A stretch of DNA of 64,000 bases from Filifactor villosus (lineage in GTDB: Bacteria > Bacillota > Clostridia > Peptostreptococcales > Filifactoraceae). Position numbers and translations under genes: made by a program. Of the stretch, positions 26,294 through 34,483 are shown in pieces. The stretch spans positions 48,721 to 112,720 of the forward strand of contig NZ_JBHSHL010000002.1 of the NCBI RefSeq assembly GCF_042652965.1, read 5' to 3'. Positions within the stretch are counted from its first letter, which is position 1; every line of letters starts with the position of its first letter. Under the pieces are notes generated by a model. That model made no database searches, had not been told where the DNA came from, and saw only the letters and a list, made by a program, of their open reading frames with translations.

Positions 26294-27913
26294 TTATTTG
26301 CTGCTTCCTCTTGCTATTTTTTGCGGATACCATTTCTGAAATCGGGCAGTAAAAACTCCCATGATTGCAGGAAGTATGGAATTGATCAATCCAATATACA
26401 TTCTTGCATCTGTACGCATAATAAAATAGGTCCAAATCGGCGTAAGCAGATAAAGAACTCCCCAAGCGGCGGTCAAAATACGATTTGTCTTAATAAACAA
26501 AGGATTTCGAAAGGCCCTGTCCCCACCGTAATCATTCTTGGAATATTCAGCGGAAAGAGGTATGTCCCTCAAGGCGGATATGCTCCACATCAAACCGAAT
26601 GCGAAGTAAGACATCGGGATTACGACCATGGAAGGTATCCGGATCAACAACATCATCGAAAACACACTGACCGCGGCTCCTGAAATCACATCGTATACGG
26701 TTTTTTTGTTCTTGTAGAACACCATGGGCAACAAACAGGAAACAAAGATACTGATCAGACTTCCCCAAAAGATATGGATACTTGCCGCTACCCATAATAC
26801 AATCCACGGGGTCAATACATACCTCATATCCGTTTTTTCCTCTATCAAGGATTTGCTGTCGCCTTGTTCGACATTTGAAGCTTGACCGAAGTACTCGTTC
26901 CACCTCATCATGACATCAAAACTGCCCTCAACGGAGTATAGATGTTTCATCAATGCCTCACTACCCTCCATCTCTCCTTTAGCGATCGCCTCCCATACTT
27001 TGAAGGGAGTATGAATAACCGTTGTCGGCAATCCGTCAAACTCTTCCAGAACACAACTTTCCGTTTGACCCAAAACGACCCGATAACGCTTGCCGATATC
27101 CGTATAGTCCATATCCAGAAGAATGTCGGTTCCCCTATATGACTCAGGGTTATAAAGGCTCGCCATCTGTCTGGTAAAGGTCAACGAAGCCTCCTGCTTT
27201 TCTCCGGAAGGAGCCACCCCCCAGCTTGCATCCGCCATACGTTCGAACACATCCCTGGGCAGGATCGGCTCCTCCAATGTTTTTCTTGTTTCTTCGCGTA
27301 TGCCTCTGGAGATATATTCCGCACCTGCCTGATATACCTTCTCAAGATAGGTTTGCGTTTGCTTGGATAATTCCGGAACGGCAAAGAGTTCTCCTTCTCC
27401 GCAGAATAAGCTCGTGTACTTGTCTTTACCGCAGATCCTGTCAAATTGTGCTTCAATACTGTTATAATTGGACTTTGACGTATAAAATCCGCAGGTGGAG
27501 ATCAGGATAGTCTTTTTTCCGCTCATATCGTATCGTGCAGGGTGTCCTCCTCCCTCGGAGTCCGGCAGCATAAACGGCAACGACAGAGGAAGTTGTCTGT
27601 CAATGACCGTTTTCAAGTGGCCGGGCAAACTGAAATAATATAGAGGAAAACTCCAAATGACAAGATCGGCCCACAACAGTTTTTCCAGCACCAATTGCAT
27701 ATCATCTTTGATACAGCAGGTTCCCGGCACCGTCTTCCAACAGAAAAAACAACCTCGACAGGGACGAATGTCCATCTGTGCGATATGGAGTCGTTCAATT
27801 TGGGGAAGACTGTTCTTTTTTTGGTCGCAAATGCCTTCCAAAAAAGCATCGGTAAGCCGAAGCGTATTGCTGTTCTCTCCTTTCGGACTTCCGTTGATCA
27901 CAAGAATGTTCAT
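26294..27913 (-). CDS. NADPH-dependent FMN reductase-like protein fused to a membrane domain
   Basis: A 539-residue three-part protein. Residues 1-190 form a flavodoxin-like FMN reductase: NGSPKGENSNTLRL binds the FMN phosphate, and GCFFCWKTVPGTC has the paired cysteines of the iron-sulfur-flavoprotein/WrbA type. Residues about 200-350 resemble a sterol-carrier-like (SCP2) domain, with weak support. Residues about 370-539 carry five or six membrane helices. The ATG at 27913 overlaps the PadR stop as ATGA with AGGAGG upstream. The pairing with PadR suggests induction by a small toxic compound such as a quinone. This domain combination is unusual. Confidence 0.7.
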   Translation of the reverse strand: MNILVINGSPKGENSNTLRLTDAFLEGICDQKKNSLPQIERLHIAQMDIRPCRGCFFCWKTVPGTCCIKDDMQLVLEKLLWADLVIWSFPLYYFSLPGHLKTVIDRQLPLSLPFMLPDSEGGGHPARYDMSGKKTILISTCGFYTSKSNYNSIEAQFDRICGKDKYTSLFCGEGELFAVPELSKQTQTYLEKVYQAGAEYISRGIREETRKTLEEPILPRDVFERMADASWGVAPSGEKQEASLTFTRQMASLYNPESYRGTDILLDMDYTDIGKRYRVVLGQTESCVLEEFDGLPTTVIHTPFKVWEAIAKGEMEGSEALMKHLYSVEGSFDVMMRWNEYFGQASNVEQGDSKSLIEEKTDMRYVLTPWIVLWVAASIHIFWGSLISIFVSCLLPMVFYKNKKTVYDVISGAAVSVFSMMLLIRIPSMVVIPMSYFAFGLMWSISALRDIPLSAEYSKNDYGGDRAFRNPLFIKTNRILTAAWGVLYLLTPIWTYFIMRTDARMYIGLINSILPAIMGVFTARFQKWYPQKIARGSSK

Positions 27914-28458
27914 TGCTCCTCCTTTTCTTCCAAGAGAGCGATACAGTGCTCTGTCCAATCCAAGTACATTTGTGCATACCGTTTCCCGAAGTCGGCGGTC
28001 ATTTTCCAGAACAAGGCGCGCTTTTTATCGGACATCTTTTCTCCGTACAATTCTATGGAGGCATCTGTCTGTTGAATCGCCTTCAAACCGAGAGCATAGT
28101 TTTGATTCAGCAGTTTAAAAAATTCCACACTCTTTGAAACCTCTAACTCCCCCATAAAAAAAGTCTTCATCAAAACAGAAGAACGCATATCCAAATCCAC
28201 ATTGACATCGGATAACCAACGCAACAACTCCTCCCGTCCCTTCTGCGTGATTGAGCAGATGTTCTTATCGGGTTTTCCGCTTTGTTCAACCGTTTGTTTT
28301 ACGATCCAGTTGTTTTTTTCCAACACATTGAGTTCACGATAAATTTGGCTGGTCTGAACGGGCCAGAAAAAGTTCAGGGAGTCCCTGAACACTTCTCGGA
28401 TCTCATAACCGCTCATATCTGTATAACTCAGTAATCCGAGTATTCCATGCTTGAGCAC
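27910..28458 (-). CDS. PadR-family transcriptional regulator
   Basis: A 182-residue protein with an N-terminal winged helix (LKHGILGLLSYTDMSGYEI, then QTSQIYRELNVLEKNNWI) and a C-terminal helical dimerisation domain, as in PadR subfamily s2. The GTG at 28458 has GGGGAGG 9 nt upstream; the longer upstream frame runs through the operators and a D repeat. Two dyads that fit its own operators overlap its promoter, so autorepression together with the downstream flavoprotein gene is likely. Confidence 0.85.
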   Translation of the reverse strand: MLKHGILGLLSYTDMSGYEIREVFRDSLNFFWPVQTSQIYRELNVLEKNNWIVKQTVEQSGKPDKNICSITQKGREELLRWLSDVNVDLDMRSSVLMKTFFMGELEVSKSVEFFKLLNQNYALGLKAIQQTDASIELYGEKMSDKKRALFWKMTADFGKRYAQMYLDWTEHCIALLEEKEEQ

Positions 28459-28485
28459 AACGATTCCTCCCCTTTGAAACGAATT

Positions 28486-28505
28486 ATATTCCACAAATGG
28501 AATAT
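28486..28505 (-). promoter_or_regulatory. PadR operator candidate 1
   Basis: A perfect dyad: ATATTCCA - CAAA - TGGAATAT. It lies just downstream of the -10 box, over the expected transcription start. It is spaced 27 bp, centre to centre, from the second copy. Confidence 0.7.
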
Positions 28506-28509
28506 CTTG

Positions 28510-28538
28510 ATTATATTCTACTTGTGGAATATTGTCAA
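28510..28538 (-). promoter_or_regulatory. consensus sigma-A promoter of the padR operon
   Basis: On the minus strand TTGACA (28538-28533) is followed after exactly 17 nt by TATAAT (28515-28510). Operator candidate 2 (ATATTCTA - CTTG - TGGAATAT, 28513-28532) fills the spacer. Confidence 0.85.
28513..28532 (-). promoter_or_regulatory. PadR operator candidate 2
   Basis: A near-perfect dyad (one mismatch) lying between the -35 and -10 boxes. It would block polymerase when bound. Confidence 0.65.
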
Positions 28539-28566
28539 GAGATTTGTACGGCAACTTCCGCACAGA

Positions 28567-28707
28567 GGAAATACCGCACAAAGACACAAAATGATTTTTT
28601 CTTTGTTTCAATACGCGTGAAGACTCTTCCAAATACACACTTTCGGGAATGACTTTGTTCAAGAAAAACTATGTTTCCACTCCGTTTTCGAATTATACGG
28701 TGTTTTC
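28567..28707 (+). repeat. repeat family D copy
   Basis: GAAATACCGCACAAAGACAC to AATTATACGGTGTTTTC, about 140 bp. The interior matches D copies at 5729 and 33577. Confidence 0.65.
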
Positions 28708-28786
28708 TAAAATCAGAGTATTCTTTTTCGTTGTTCCAAACGATAAGAGAAACAGACGATACCTTCGGATAAAACATTTTGTGTGC

Positions 28787-28916
28787 TCATAGATTTTTCA
28801 ACCCGTATAACTGATCTATGGAAACAGGAAATCCTGTCATCGTCTTATACTCTTCATCCTTTGAAGTATCGATAACACCGATTTGTACTCCCTGAAAGAT
28901 AAACGGGCGTTTGTAG
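28787..28916 (-). pseudogene. C-terminal fragment of a lost gene
   Basis: An open minus-strand frame of about 42 codons ends at TGA (28787-28789) and has protein-like composition (FIFQGVQIGVIDTS, EYKTMTGFPVSIDQLYGL). It has no start and is cut on its upstream side by the arm of an A repeat. No family recognised. It could be chance. Confidence 0.3.
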
Positions 28917-28924
28917 TTGCAAAA

Positions 28925-28961
28925 CGGATATAACCACGATTCTATTGGAGAATGGTATTAT
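28925..28961 (+). repeat. half of a family A repeat
   Basis: Only the right arm: GGATATAACCACGATTCTAT, then GGAGAATGGTAT. Confidence 0.5.
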
Positions 28962-29169
28962 AGACTTCAACAAAGAACTTATGAAGTGACGCCATTCAAG
29001 AACTCCTCTCGCATACAAAGCTCTTTTCCATGCTTTTTGAAACGACGATCCATCTCCTCAACTGCCCAATATAATAAAACGAGGGATGTTTTTTTCGCTG
29101 TTCTTTCAAGGATTTTATTCTTCTGATATTTTAAGATATATAATATACAAAACTTTATATAATATATAT

Positions 29170-29198
29170 TTGACATAAAGAATTATATATTGTATTAT
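29170..29198 (+). promoter_or_regulatory. promoter of the XRE regulator gene
   Basis: TTGACA (29170-29175), a 17-nt spacer, then TATTAT (29193-29198). AT-rich dyads of the form TATATAATATA flank it at 29130-29169 and could be operators. The GTG start follows 25 nt downstream of the -10 box. Confidence 0.7.
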
Positions 29199-29222
29199 AT
29201 GAGTAAGAAAGGAGTTGAAGTC

Positions 29223-29444
29223 GTGAAAAACAAAAAATTGAAGCTCGCAAGAGTGGAAAAAGATATGACGCAGAAGGATCTCGCAGATGCAATCGGAGTC
29301 TCGCGTCAAACCATAGGACTGATCGAAGCAGGGAATTTTAACCCTTCATTAGCTCTATGTATCAGTATTTGCAAGGCATTAAACAAAACTTTAGACGAAC
29401 TTTTTTGGGAGGATGAAAACAATGAAAACAAAACAAATCTATGA
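29223..29444 (+). CDS. XRE-family HTH regulator (YozG/DUF-partner type)
   Basis: A 73-residue protein that is almost only a helix-turn-helix domain: MTQKDLADAIGVSRQTIGLIE (about 16-36), then NPSLALCISICKALNKTLDELFW. Such mini-regulators are commonly paired with a small membrane protein, as here. AAAGGAG lies 8 nt before the GTG at 29223; the longer frame upstream includes the promoter and is not translated. The next gene overlaps it by 23 nt. Confidence 0.85.
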   Translation: MKNKKLKLARVEKDMTQKDLADAIGVSRQTIGLIEAGNFNPSLALCISICKALNKTLDELFWEDENNENKTNL

Positions 29445-29889
29445 TGAACGTATTATCGCCGAGAGAAGAAAGATCGGGAGCGACCTCGCACAACTCCTGT
29501 TCGTTGTCCTGTTTGTATCTGTAATCGTACAGCAGGTAATATTGAAGGCAGCTGTCGAACAATATCTGGTGGAATTGGTCTGTGTCATATTTTCGGGTTT
29601 CTATATTTTGGTCGGGAATGTAAGAAAAGGAATTGATATGGTTCGTGAGATTCACCCGTTAAAAAACGCTTTCATAGCGACTTCGGTGGCAACGATCATC
29701 TTCGGGATCCAAAACTATACTTCCTACTCCGAGAAATACGCCAAAGTGACAGACCCCAAGTTTTTATTTTCATTGGTCGTATTTTTCCTGTCGATGTACA
29801 CGATGAGTTTTGTTCTTTACGCTCTCTTACGCCGTATCAATGAAAGCAAAATAAAAAAGATCGACGCGGAGCTCGATGAGGAAGAATAA
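29422..29889 (+). CDS. small membrane protein paired with XRE regulator (DUF6773-like)
   Basis: A 155-residue protein with four hydrophobic segments (about 23-43, 49-66, 79-96 and 112-134), a basic N-terminus (TKQIYDERIIAERRKIGSD) and an acidic, charged tail (KKIDAELDEEE). The ATG at 29422 has GGGAGG 9 nt before it; an ATG nine bases earlier overlaps that site. The overlap with the XRE gene shows coupling. In similar pairs the membrane protein has an unknown role. A strong terminator follows. Confidence 0.7.
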   Translation: MKTKQIYDERIIAERRKIGSDLAQLLFVVLFVSVIVQQVILKAAVEQYLVELVCVIFSGFYILVGNVRKGIDMVREIHPLKNAFIATSVATIIFGIQNYTSYSEKYAKVTDPKFLFSLVVFFLSMYTMSFVLYALLRRINESKIKKIDAELDEEE

Positions 29890-29915
29890 CCCGATTGAAA
29901 TTCCATATTTGTAAG

Positions 29916-29966
29916 AAAAGTGTGTTGCAAAATAACAGACCCATCGTCTTGCAACACACTTTTTTT
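29916..29966 (+). terminator. intrinsic terminator of the XRE operon
   Basis: AAAAGTGTGTTGCAA (29916-29930) pairs with TTGCAACACACTTTT (29949 onward), a 15-bp stem with an 18-nt loop and seven Ts. Confidence 0.9.
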
Positions 29967-29969
29967 ATT

Positions 29970-30084
29970 AATACTATTATTCATTTGAGCTGTGGACATC
30001 AGAAACCTGTGCTCAACCGAAGATAACACGGATGTTCGTAGTCATAAAGTAGATATAACCACACTTCTATTGGACGATAGTATA
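29970..30084 (+). repeat. repeat family A copy, same subtype as 1486
   Basis: Shares GAAGATAACACG and GTTCGTAGTCATAAAGTAG with the copy at 1486-1598. It directly follows the terminator T-run. Confidence 0.75.
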
Positions 30085-30107
30085 AAAGACATTCCGTCTT
30101 TGAGGAT

Positions 30108-30241
30108 ATAAGAGCTCTCCATACAAAGGCAAACTTCTGATTTCCCTATGAAGTTATAAGGTTTGAAAGTTGGACATATCAACCCTTTCAAGAAGTTTCT
30201 TTTTCCTATACAACGATTTTTTGAATTATGCGGTATTTGCC
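30108..30241 (-). repeat. repeat family B copy
   Basis: Runs from a decayed left end (CATACAAAGGCAAACTTCTG) to TTGAATTATGCGGTATTTGCC. It ends 20 nt from the thiD stop codon. Confidence 0.65.
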
Positions 30242-30260
30242 TTACAAAAGACCGGTTCCC

Positions 30261-31061
30261 CTATTTGAACCTTTTGGTACAAAAACTGCGATACATATGA
30301 TTCAGCGGTCCTCTTCCTATTCCGAGATGAAGTTCGGCGGATATCGCTCTTGCAACGTAAGCCTTGGCTTCTCGGATCGCCGTCTTCATATCCTTGCCGT
30401 GGGCAAGGTTCGATGCGATGCTGCTTGAAAGGGTACAACCCGTTCCGTGGGTATCGGGGTTGTTGAACCTTCTCCCTTCAAAAAGTACAATCCCTTCTTC
30501 CGATACAAGAACGTCCGTCGGTTCTTCCTCGAGATGTCCCCCTTTTATCAGAACGGACACTCCCGTCCGTTCCAACATCCTTTTGCCCGCCTTCTTCATA
30601 TCTTCAAGGCCTGTAATCTTCTCTCCCGACAACAACTCGGTTTCCGACAGGTTCGGAGTGATCAGTTCCACAAGAGGAAGAAGTTCACGAACCAAGGTCT
30701 CGATCGCCTCCTCCTCAATAAGGGGAGAGCCCGATGTCGAAAATGCAACGGGATCGAGGACGATATGCTTAGCTCCGTACTCCCTCAACTTGTATGCGAC
30801 AGTATGTATGATCTCGGCAGTTCCGAGCATTCCAATCTTGACCGCATCCGGGACGATGTCTTGGAATACGGCATCGAGCTGGTCGGCGACCATCTTGACG
30901 GCAACAGGTTCCACACGGATCACTCCCATCGTATTCTGGGCCGTGATTGCCGTGATCACGCTCATCGCATAGACTCCGTGTACCGTCATGGTCTTGATGT
31001 CCGCCTGAATGCCCGCTCCGCCTGAACTGTCTGAGCCTGCGATAGTAAGCACTGTCTTCAT
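30261..31061 (-). CDS. thiD: hydroxymethylpyrimidine/phosphomethylpyrimidine kinase
   Basis: A 266-residue ribokinase-fold enzyme that phosphorylates HMP and then HMP-phosphate to HMP-PP for thiamine synthesis. It begins MKTVLTIAGSDSSGGAGIQ, with IKTMTVHGVYAMSVITAITAQNT next. It has VLDPVAFSTSGSPLI in the middle and the catalytic anion hole NPDTHGTGCTLSSSIA near residue 205. AGGAGGAAGGT precedes the ATG at 31061. It stands 25 kb from the thiW-thiC-thiME operon, which lacks its own thiD, so it completes that pathway. No TPP riboswitch was recognised in its short leader. Confidence 0.93.
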   Translation of the reverse strand: MKTVLTIAGSDSSGGAGIQADIKTMTVHGVYAMSVITAITAQNTMGVIRVEPVAVKMVADQLDAVFQDIVPDAVKIGMLGTAEIIHTVAYKLREYGAKHIVLDPVAFSTSGSPLIEEEAIETLVRELLPLVELITPNLSETELLSGEKITGLEDMKKAGKRMLERTGVSVLIKGGHLEEEPTDVLVSEEGIVLFEGRRFNNPDTHGTGCTLSSSIASNLAHGKDMKTAIREAKAYVARAISAELHLGIGRGPLNHMYRSFCTKRFK

Positions 31062-31211
31062 ACCTTCCTCCTTTGTTTCTTTAGTAACTATCGTTTTCTT
31101 GAATGATTCCATTGCTATTTCCCGTTTTAATTCCATAATCGCTTACTACTGTCGATACAAGATCTGTCATACCGAGCCTGCAATCATCAAAAAAAACACT
31201 TCCGTTCCTAT

Positions 31212-31258
31212 TCCAATACCAATCATTGATATCCACATCTCGAAAGAATAACAGTATA
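31212..31258 (-). repeat. arm of a family A repeat (reverse)
   Basis: GATATCCACATCTCGAAAGA, then AATAACAGTAT, in the thiD upstream spacer. Confidence 0.4.
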
Positions 31259-31261
31259 GGC

Positions 31262-31327
31262 AATACCGCACAAATATAAAACCTTGATTTTCCTACGAAG
31301 TTGCAAGAAACAAAGTCTTATCAAATC
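31262..31327 (-). repeat. half B repeat
   Basis: GGCAATACCGCACAAATATA and then the B interior, broken off at an A copy. Confidence 0.5.
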
Positions 31328-31441
31328 AGTCTATTCTTCCTTTGAGTTGTGGATATAAATAATGTGTGACCATAGAAGATAAACCGATTTTTCGTAAGTT
31401 GAAAAAAGGATATATCCATCCTTCTATTGGAGAATCGTATC
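31328..31441 (+). repeat. repeat family A copy (forward)
   Basis: CTATTCTTCCTTTGAGTTGT to GGAGAATCGTAT. Confidence 0.75.
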
Positions 31442-31551
31442 AGTCGAGAACAGTATCCACCGTTGATTTGGTTCTTGATTCCCAAACTATTTTGTAAAGT
31501 AACATCCGAACCGGAATTGCAGTGAACGGTACGAATTGTTTTATATAGATA

Positions 31552-31612
31552 GAACTTTGAAATCACCGTACAAAGGAAGAACAGGAATTTTCCTTTGTGC
31601 GGTGTTTCCCGA
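31552..31612 (+). repeat. half B repeat, opposite orientation
   Basis: Ends TTTTCCTTTGTGCGGTGTTTCC. With the half copy at 31262 it frames the A copy in inverted orientation. Confidence 0.5.
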
Positions 31613-31654
31613 TATATCACTACAGCGGTCAGATGGAGTGAACAATACTTTGAT

Positions 31655-32740
31655 CTATCTTGCCAGTTCTATACTGGTTTCGCTGTCGATAAACTCTCCT
31701 ATCCTCTCGTCCCTTCCCTGAAGAAGGTATCTTGTCCCTCCTTCGTAGGCTCTTCTCGCCATCTCCTTGAGTCTGTTGATCTCTCCTGTTTTTTCGATGT
31801 TGACGATCAGACCTACCTTCAGGTTCGGATAGGTCAGGGCCCGGTAGTCGCCGTCGCTGTCGCCCATATACAGGATGGGAGCCTTGCCGTAGAGTCCTTC
31901 CAAACTCGCAAGATAGTCGGCCTTGCCCTGCATATAGGTCAGGAGCTTGTCCGTGTCGACCTCCGCCAGAAAACGCCCCTCCTCGTCCTTGAGAATGTTC
32001 ATCCCTACGACCTCCCCCTTGGAAAACCCGTAACCCAAGACCTTGGAGCTTGCTACCTCCTCGACAATAAGCTCCGATGAGGCGGTACAGATATAGACGT
32101 CGATGTTGTTGTTTCGGAGTTTGTCATAAAGGTCCGCCTGTTGGGAGATCCTCCTGATCCCCGTCTGAATACAGGTTTGGATCTTATCTCCCTCAAAGTC
32201 GAACTCCAATTTCAGGATCTTCAAAGGCTCCTTCATCCAAAAATCCAAGGCCTCCCTTGTCAAGAGCCTCACTTTCTCCTCGGTCATCTTGTAGAAGAGG
32301 TACAGGATGCGATGACAGCCCTTCCCGTAGTCGAGCTGTGCATAAGAGAGCTCGTTGTAGAAGTAGACCATCGAGGCGACAAAGTTTCTGTAGTCTTCTT
32401 CTTCCTTCAGCTTGTCGGCCCCTTCGTTCTTCCTCTCGTACAGGCGAGTGTAGACTTGTGCGATATACGCGGAGATCCGGTATGCGTGCGAACCCTCCTC
32501 CATCTCGAACTCCTTGCGTAAGACATAGAGAAAGTCCTCGGGGTCCATCGCATACCTCAACTCAAAGAGTTGATAGAGGAACACCGCGTCCTGCACATCG
32601 TACATCGCCGAAGTATTGTCCCAGTCGGCGACCACATAGTTTCTGTGGTATTTTTGAGTTTCCTCAGGGCTTCGATGTGCCCGGATCAGCTCCTTCAAAA
32701 CCTCGTAGTTCTTCCTTGTCCATCCCTGTTCTTTGAGCAT
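31655..32740 (-). CDS. HAD-superfamily phosphatase, phosphorylcholine/phosphoserine-phosphatase-like
   Basis: A 361-residue HAD hydrolase. Motif I VVADWDNTSAMYD (Asp39 nucleophile, Asp41 acid/base, about 36-48), motif II YICTASSEL, and motif III/IV GKADYLASLEG with YMGDSDGDYRAL are in order. A large helical cap of about 170 residues between motifs I and II resembles phosphorylcholine phosphatases and their relatives. No signal peptide, so it is cytoplasmic. AGGAGGAG lies 2-3 nt before the ATG. Substrate assignment is by family shape only. Confidence 0.75.
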   Translation of the reverse strand: MLKEQGWTRKNYEVLKELIRAHRSPEETQKYHRNYVVADWDNTSAMYDVQDAVFLYQLFELRYAMDPEDFLYVLRKEFEMEEGSHAYRISAYIAQVYTRLYERKNEGADKLKEEEDYRNFVASMVYFYNELSYAQLDYGKGCHRILYLFYKMTEEKVRLLTREALDFWMKEPLKILKLEFDFEGDKIQTCIQTGIRRISQQADLYDKLRNNNIDVYICTASSELIVEEVASSKVLGYGFSKGEVVGMNILKDEEGRFLAEVDTDKLLTYMQGKADYLASLEGLYGKAPILYMGDSDGDYRALTYPNLKVGLIVNIEKTGEINRLKEMARRAYEGGTRYLLQGRDERIGEFIDSETSIELAR

Positions 32741-32781
32741 ATTCTCCTCCTAACAATCTTTAATATCTGTATTCTGCAACT

Positions 32782-32925
32782 AAGAAAACACCGCACAAAG
32801 GCAAACTTCCGATGTTTCTTCGGGTTTATAAAATACGAAAGTTTATCCTATCAACATTTTCGGAGGTTTCATCCTTCCTACAAAATTGATTTTATGCTGA
32901 TTGTTCAAATCGTGCGGTATTGCCC
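32782..32925 (-). repeat. repeat family B copy
   Basis: Well-preserved: GAAAACACCGCACAAAGGCA to TCAAATCGTGCGGTATTGCC. It starts 40 nt upstream of the HAD gene start codon. Confidence 0.8.
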
Positions 32926-33038
32926 TAAGTATTGCCGGCAGTACCGTCTTTCTATAAACGGATCTCGATCGACAAAGAGGAACGCAAAATCAGGGCAAGC
33001 CTTGTACCCATGTGCGTTCTTCTTTCGATATGACTTCT

Positions 33039-33449
33039 CTAAAACGATTCAAAACTTCTTTTGACCGCCTGTCTGTAAGCCGTCTCCTCAAAGCCTTGAC
33101 CGACCTTCTTCCTTATCAGTTCCGAAAGTTGGAGGAGGTAGGTTCGATAGCCTTGAAGAAAGATCTTCCTGTCTTCTTCACGTCCGCTCCACTCCCCTTC
33201 ACTGAAGTGCACCGTCAGCGTCAGTTTTTTCTCCTTCTTGTGATAGCGACTCTGATAGATGCCCGAGGAAGGGTAGTAGGTCGATAATCTTCCGCTGAAA
33301 CAGACAAACATATCAATCTTCTCCAAACCATCCATCTCCAACACACCGAACTCTTCCTTGAGTTTTTTCCGCACCTCTCTTACCGTTTCGGCGATATGGT
33401 CCGCAGGTTTCTGCGGATCTCCAAACACCGCACTTATAACAAGCTCCAT
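33039..33449 (-). CDS. uncharacterised 136-residue cytoplasmic protein
   Basis: No family recognised. The protein is mixed alpha/beta with no signal or membrane segment. The N-terminal MELVISAVFGDPQKPADHIAE could bind a cofactor, but no clear motif follows. GLEKIDMFVCFSGRLSTYYPSSGIY and KKEKKLTLTVHF look like antiparallel strands, and the C-terminus is helical (YLLQLSELIRKKV). GAAAGGAGGAAG precedes the ATG, so it is certainly expressed as a gene. It has an unknown neighbour on the same strand 340 nt upstream; a shared role (for instance immunity-type proteins) is a guess. Confidence 0.6.
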   Translation of the reverse strand: MELVISAVFGDPQKPADHIAETVREVRKKLKEEFGVLEMDGLEKIDMFVCFSGRLSTYYPSSGIYQSRYHKKEKKLTLTVHFSEGEWSGREEDRKIFLQGYRTYLLQLSELIRKKVGQGFEETAYRQAVKRSFESF

Positions 33450-33576
33450 GACTTCCTCCTTTCTCTGTGTCGGTTCCTATCCGTTTTTGTACCTTTCTGC
33501 AGTAGAAAAAGACTGATCCTGTAAGCACAACAACTCCATACCCGTAAAATTATCAGAGGTTTTACTATCGTCTACA

Positions 33577-33716
33577 GAAGTACCGCATAAAAACACAAAA
33601 TGATTTTTCCTTTGTTTTTCAAAATATAGAAAGCTTCGCAAACGAGAGCTTTCAGAAATGCCTTTGTCCAAGAAAAACGAAGTTTTTCCTGCTTTTTGGA
33701 CTTGTGCGGTGCTTCC
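33577..33716 (+). repeat. repeat family D copy
   Basis: GTACCGCATAAAAACACAAA to GGACTTGTGCGGTGCTTCC, about 140 bp, filling the spacer between two unknown genes. Confidence 0.65.
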
Positions 33717-33785
33717 TTATAACAAGGATCCACATAAGGGTGATATCCATAGTCCCTACACCCTCAGTATCCTACCCCACATCAG

Positions 33786-34133
33786 CTACCCCTCTTTCGA
33801 CGAGGGGCATCTTATACTCAGTTCCATCGAAGTCTCCTTCATCCGAAGTTTTATCTTTTCACCTTCTTCCAAAGAAAGTTCGACATTGGCGAAGGCGGAG
33901 AAGAGATCGATGTCCCTCATCATATGGAGGGTGAGACGGCGATCCTCCCCGGAGATACGAAACAGCAAAAACTTAACCTTGGGAAACTGGATGCGGGACA
34001 GCCGCGGATCCTTGCAACCAAGATCGACCGTGCGTCCTTCAAGATCGACAAAGACATCGATATCTCCGTTTTCTTTTTCGTTGCTGCGATAGGAAAATTC
34101 TGTATCGAGGAGTTTTTCTACCCTCGGATCCAT
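33786..34133 (-). CDS. uncharacterised 115-residue cytoplasmic protein
   Basis: No family recognised. Charged and beta-rich (FRISGEDRRLTLHMMRDIDLF, VELSLEEGEKIKLRMKETSMEL), no membrane segment, no cysteine-rich motif. AAAGGAGGTG lies 5 nt before the ATG. It is separated from the unknown gene at 33039 by a D repeat and followed upstream by a repeat cluster. Confidence 0.6.
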   Translation of the reverse strand: MDPRVEKLLDTEFSYRSNEKENGDIDVFVDLEGRTVDLGCKDPRLSRIQFPKVKFLLFRISGEDRRLTLHMMRDIDLFSAFANVELSLEEGEKIKLRMKETSMELSIRCPSSKEG

Positions 34134-34190
34134 TGTGGCACCTCCTTTAGATAAGCGTCATCCTCCAAACGGTTTTTTGGTAATGATATA

Positions 34191-34441
34191 GAAAACACCG
34201 CATAATTTGAAAACCGTCGTAATACTATTCTCCAATAGAAGCATGGATATATCCTTTTTTAACTTATGAAAAATCGGTTTATCTTCTATGGTCACATATT
34301 ATTTATATCCACAATCCAAAGGGAGAATAGTATAAAATCGCTGTATATGAAGGCTGACTTTCTTGAAAGTATTGATTTGACAAAATTCCATTTTTTCAAA
34401 TTCATAAGAAAATCAAATTTTTACATTTGTGCGGTATTGCC
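34191..34441. repeat. composite repeat: A nested inside B
   Basis: The B left end (GAAAACACCGCATAATTTG) runs to 34220, an A copy fills 34221-34333, and the rest of B (AAAATCGCTGTATATGAA to TTTGTGCGGTATTGCC) runs to 34441. The same A-in-B junction recurs at 59021-59275. Confidence 0.8.
34221..34333 (-). repeat. repeat family A copy nested in B (reverse)
   Basis: ATACTATTCTCCAATAGAAG to GGAGAATAGTAT, clean ends. Confidence 0.85.
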
Positions 34442-34483
34442 TATATCCTGTATACCCTGCCTTTCAAACGGAGAATAGTATAA
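34442..34483 (-). repeat. half of a family C repeat (reverse)
   Basis: TGTATACCCTGCCTTTCAAA, then GGAGAATAGTAT, joined directly to the B end. The remaining 34484-34706 spacer shows nothing further. Confidence 0.55.

Noticed and set aside
31262..31612. A copy nested in one B copy
   Set aside because: The two flanking B pieces are both the same end in opposite orientation, so they are two separate half copies, not one interrupted element.
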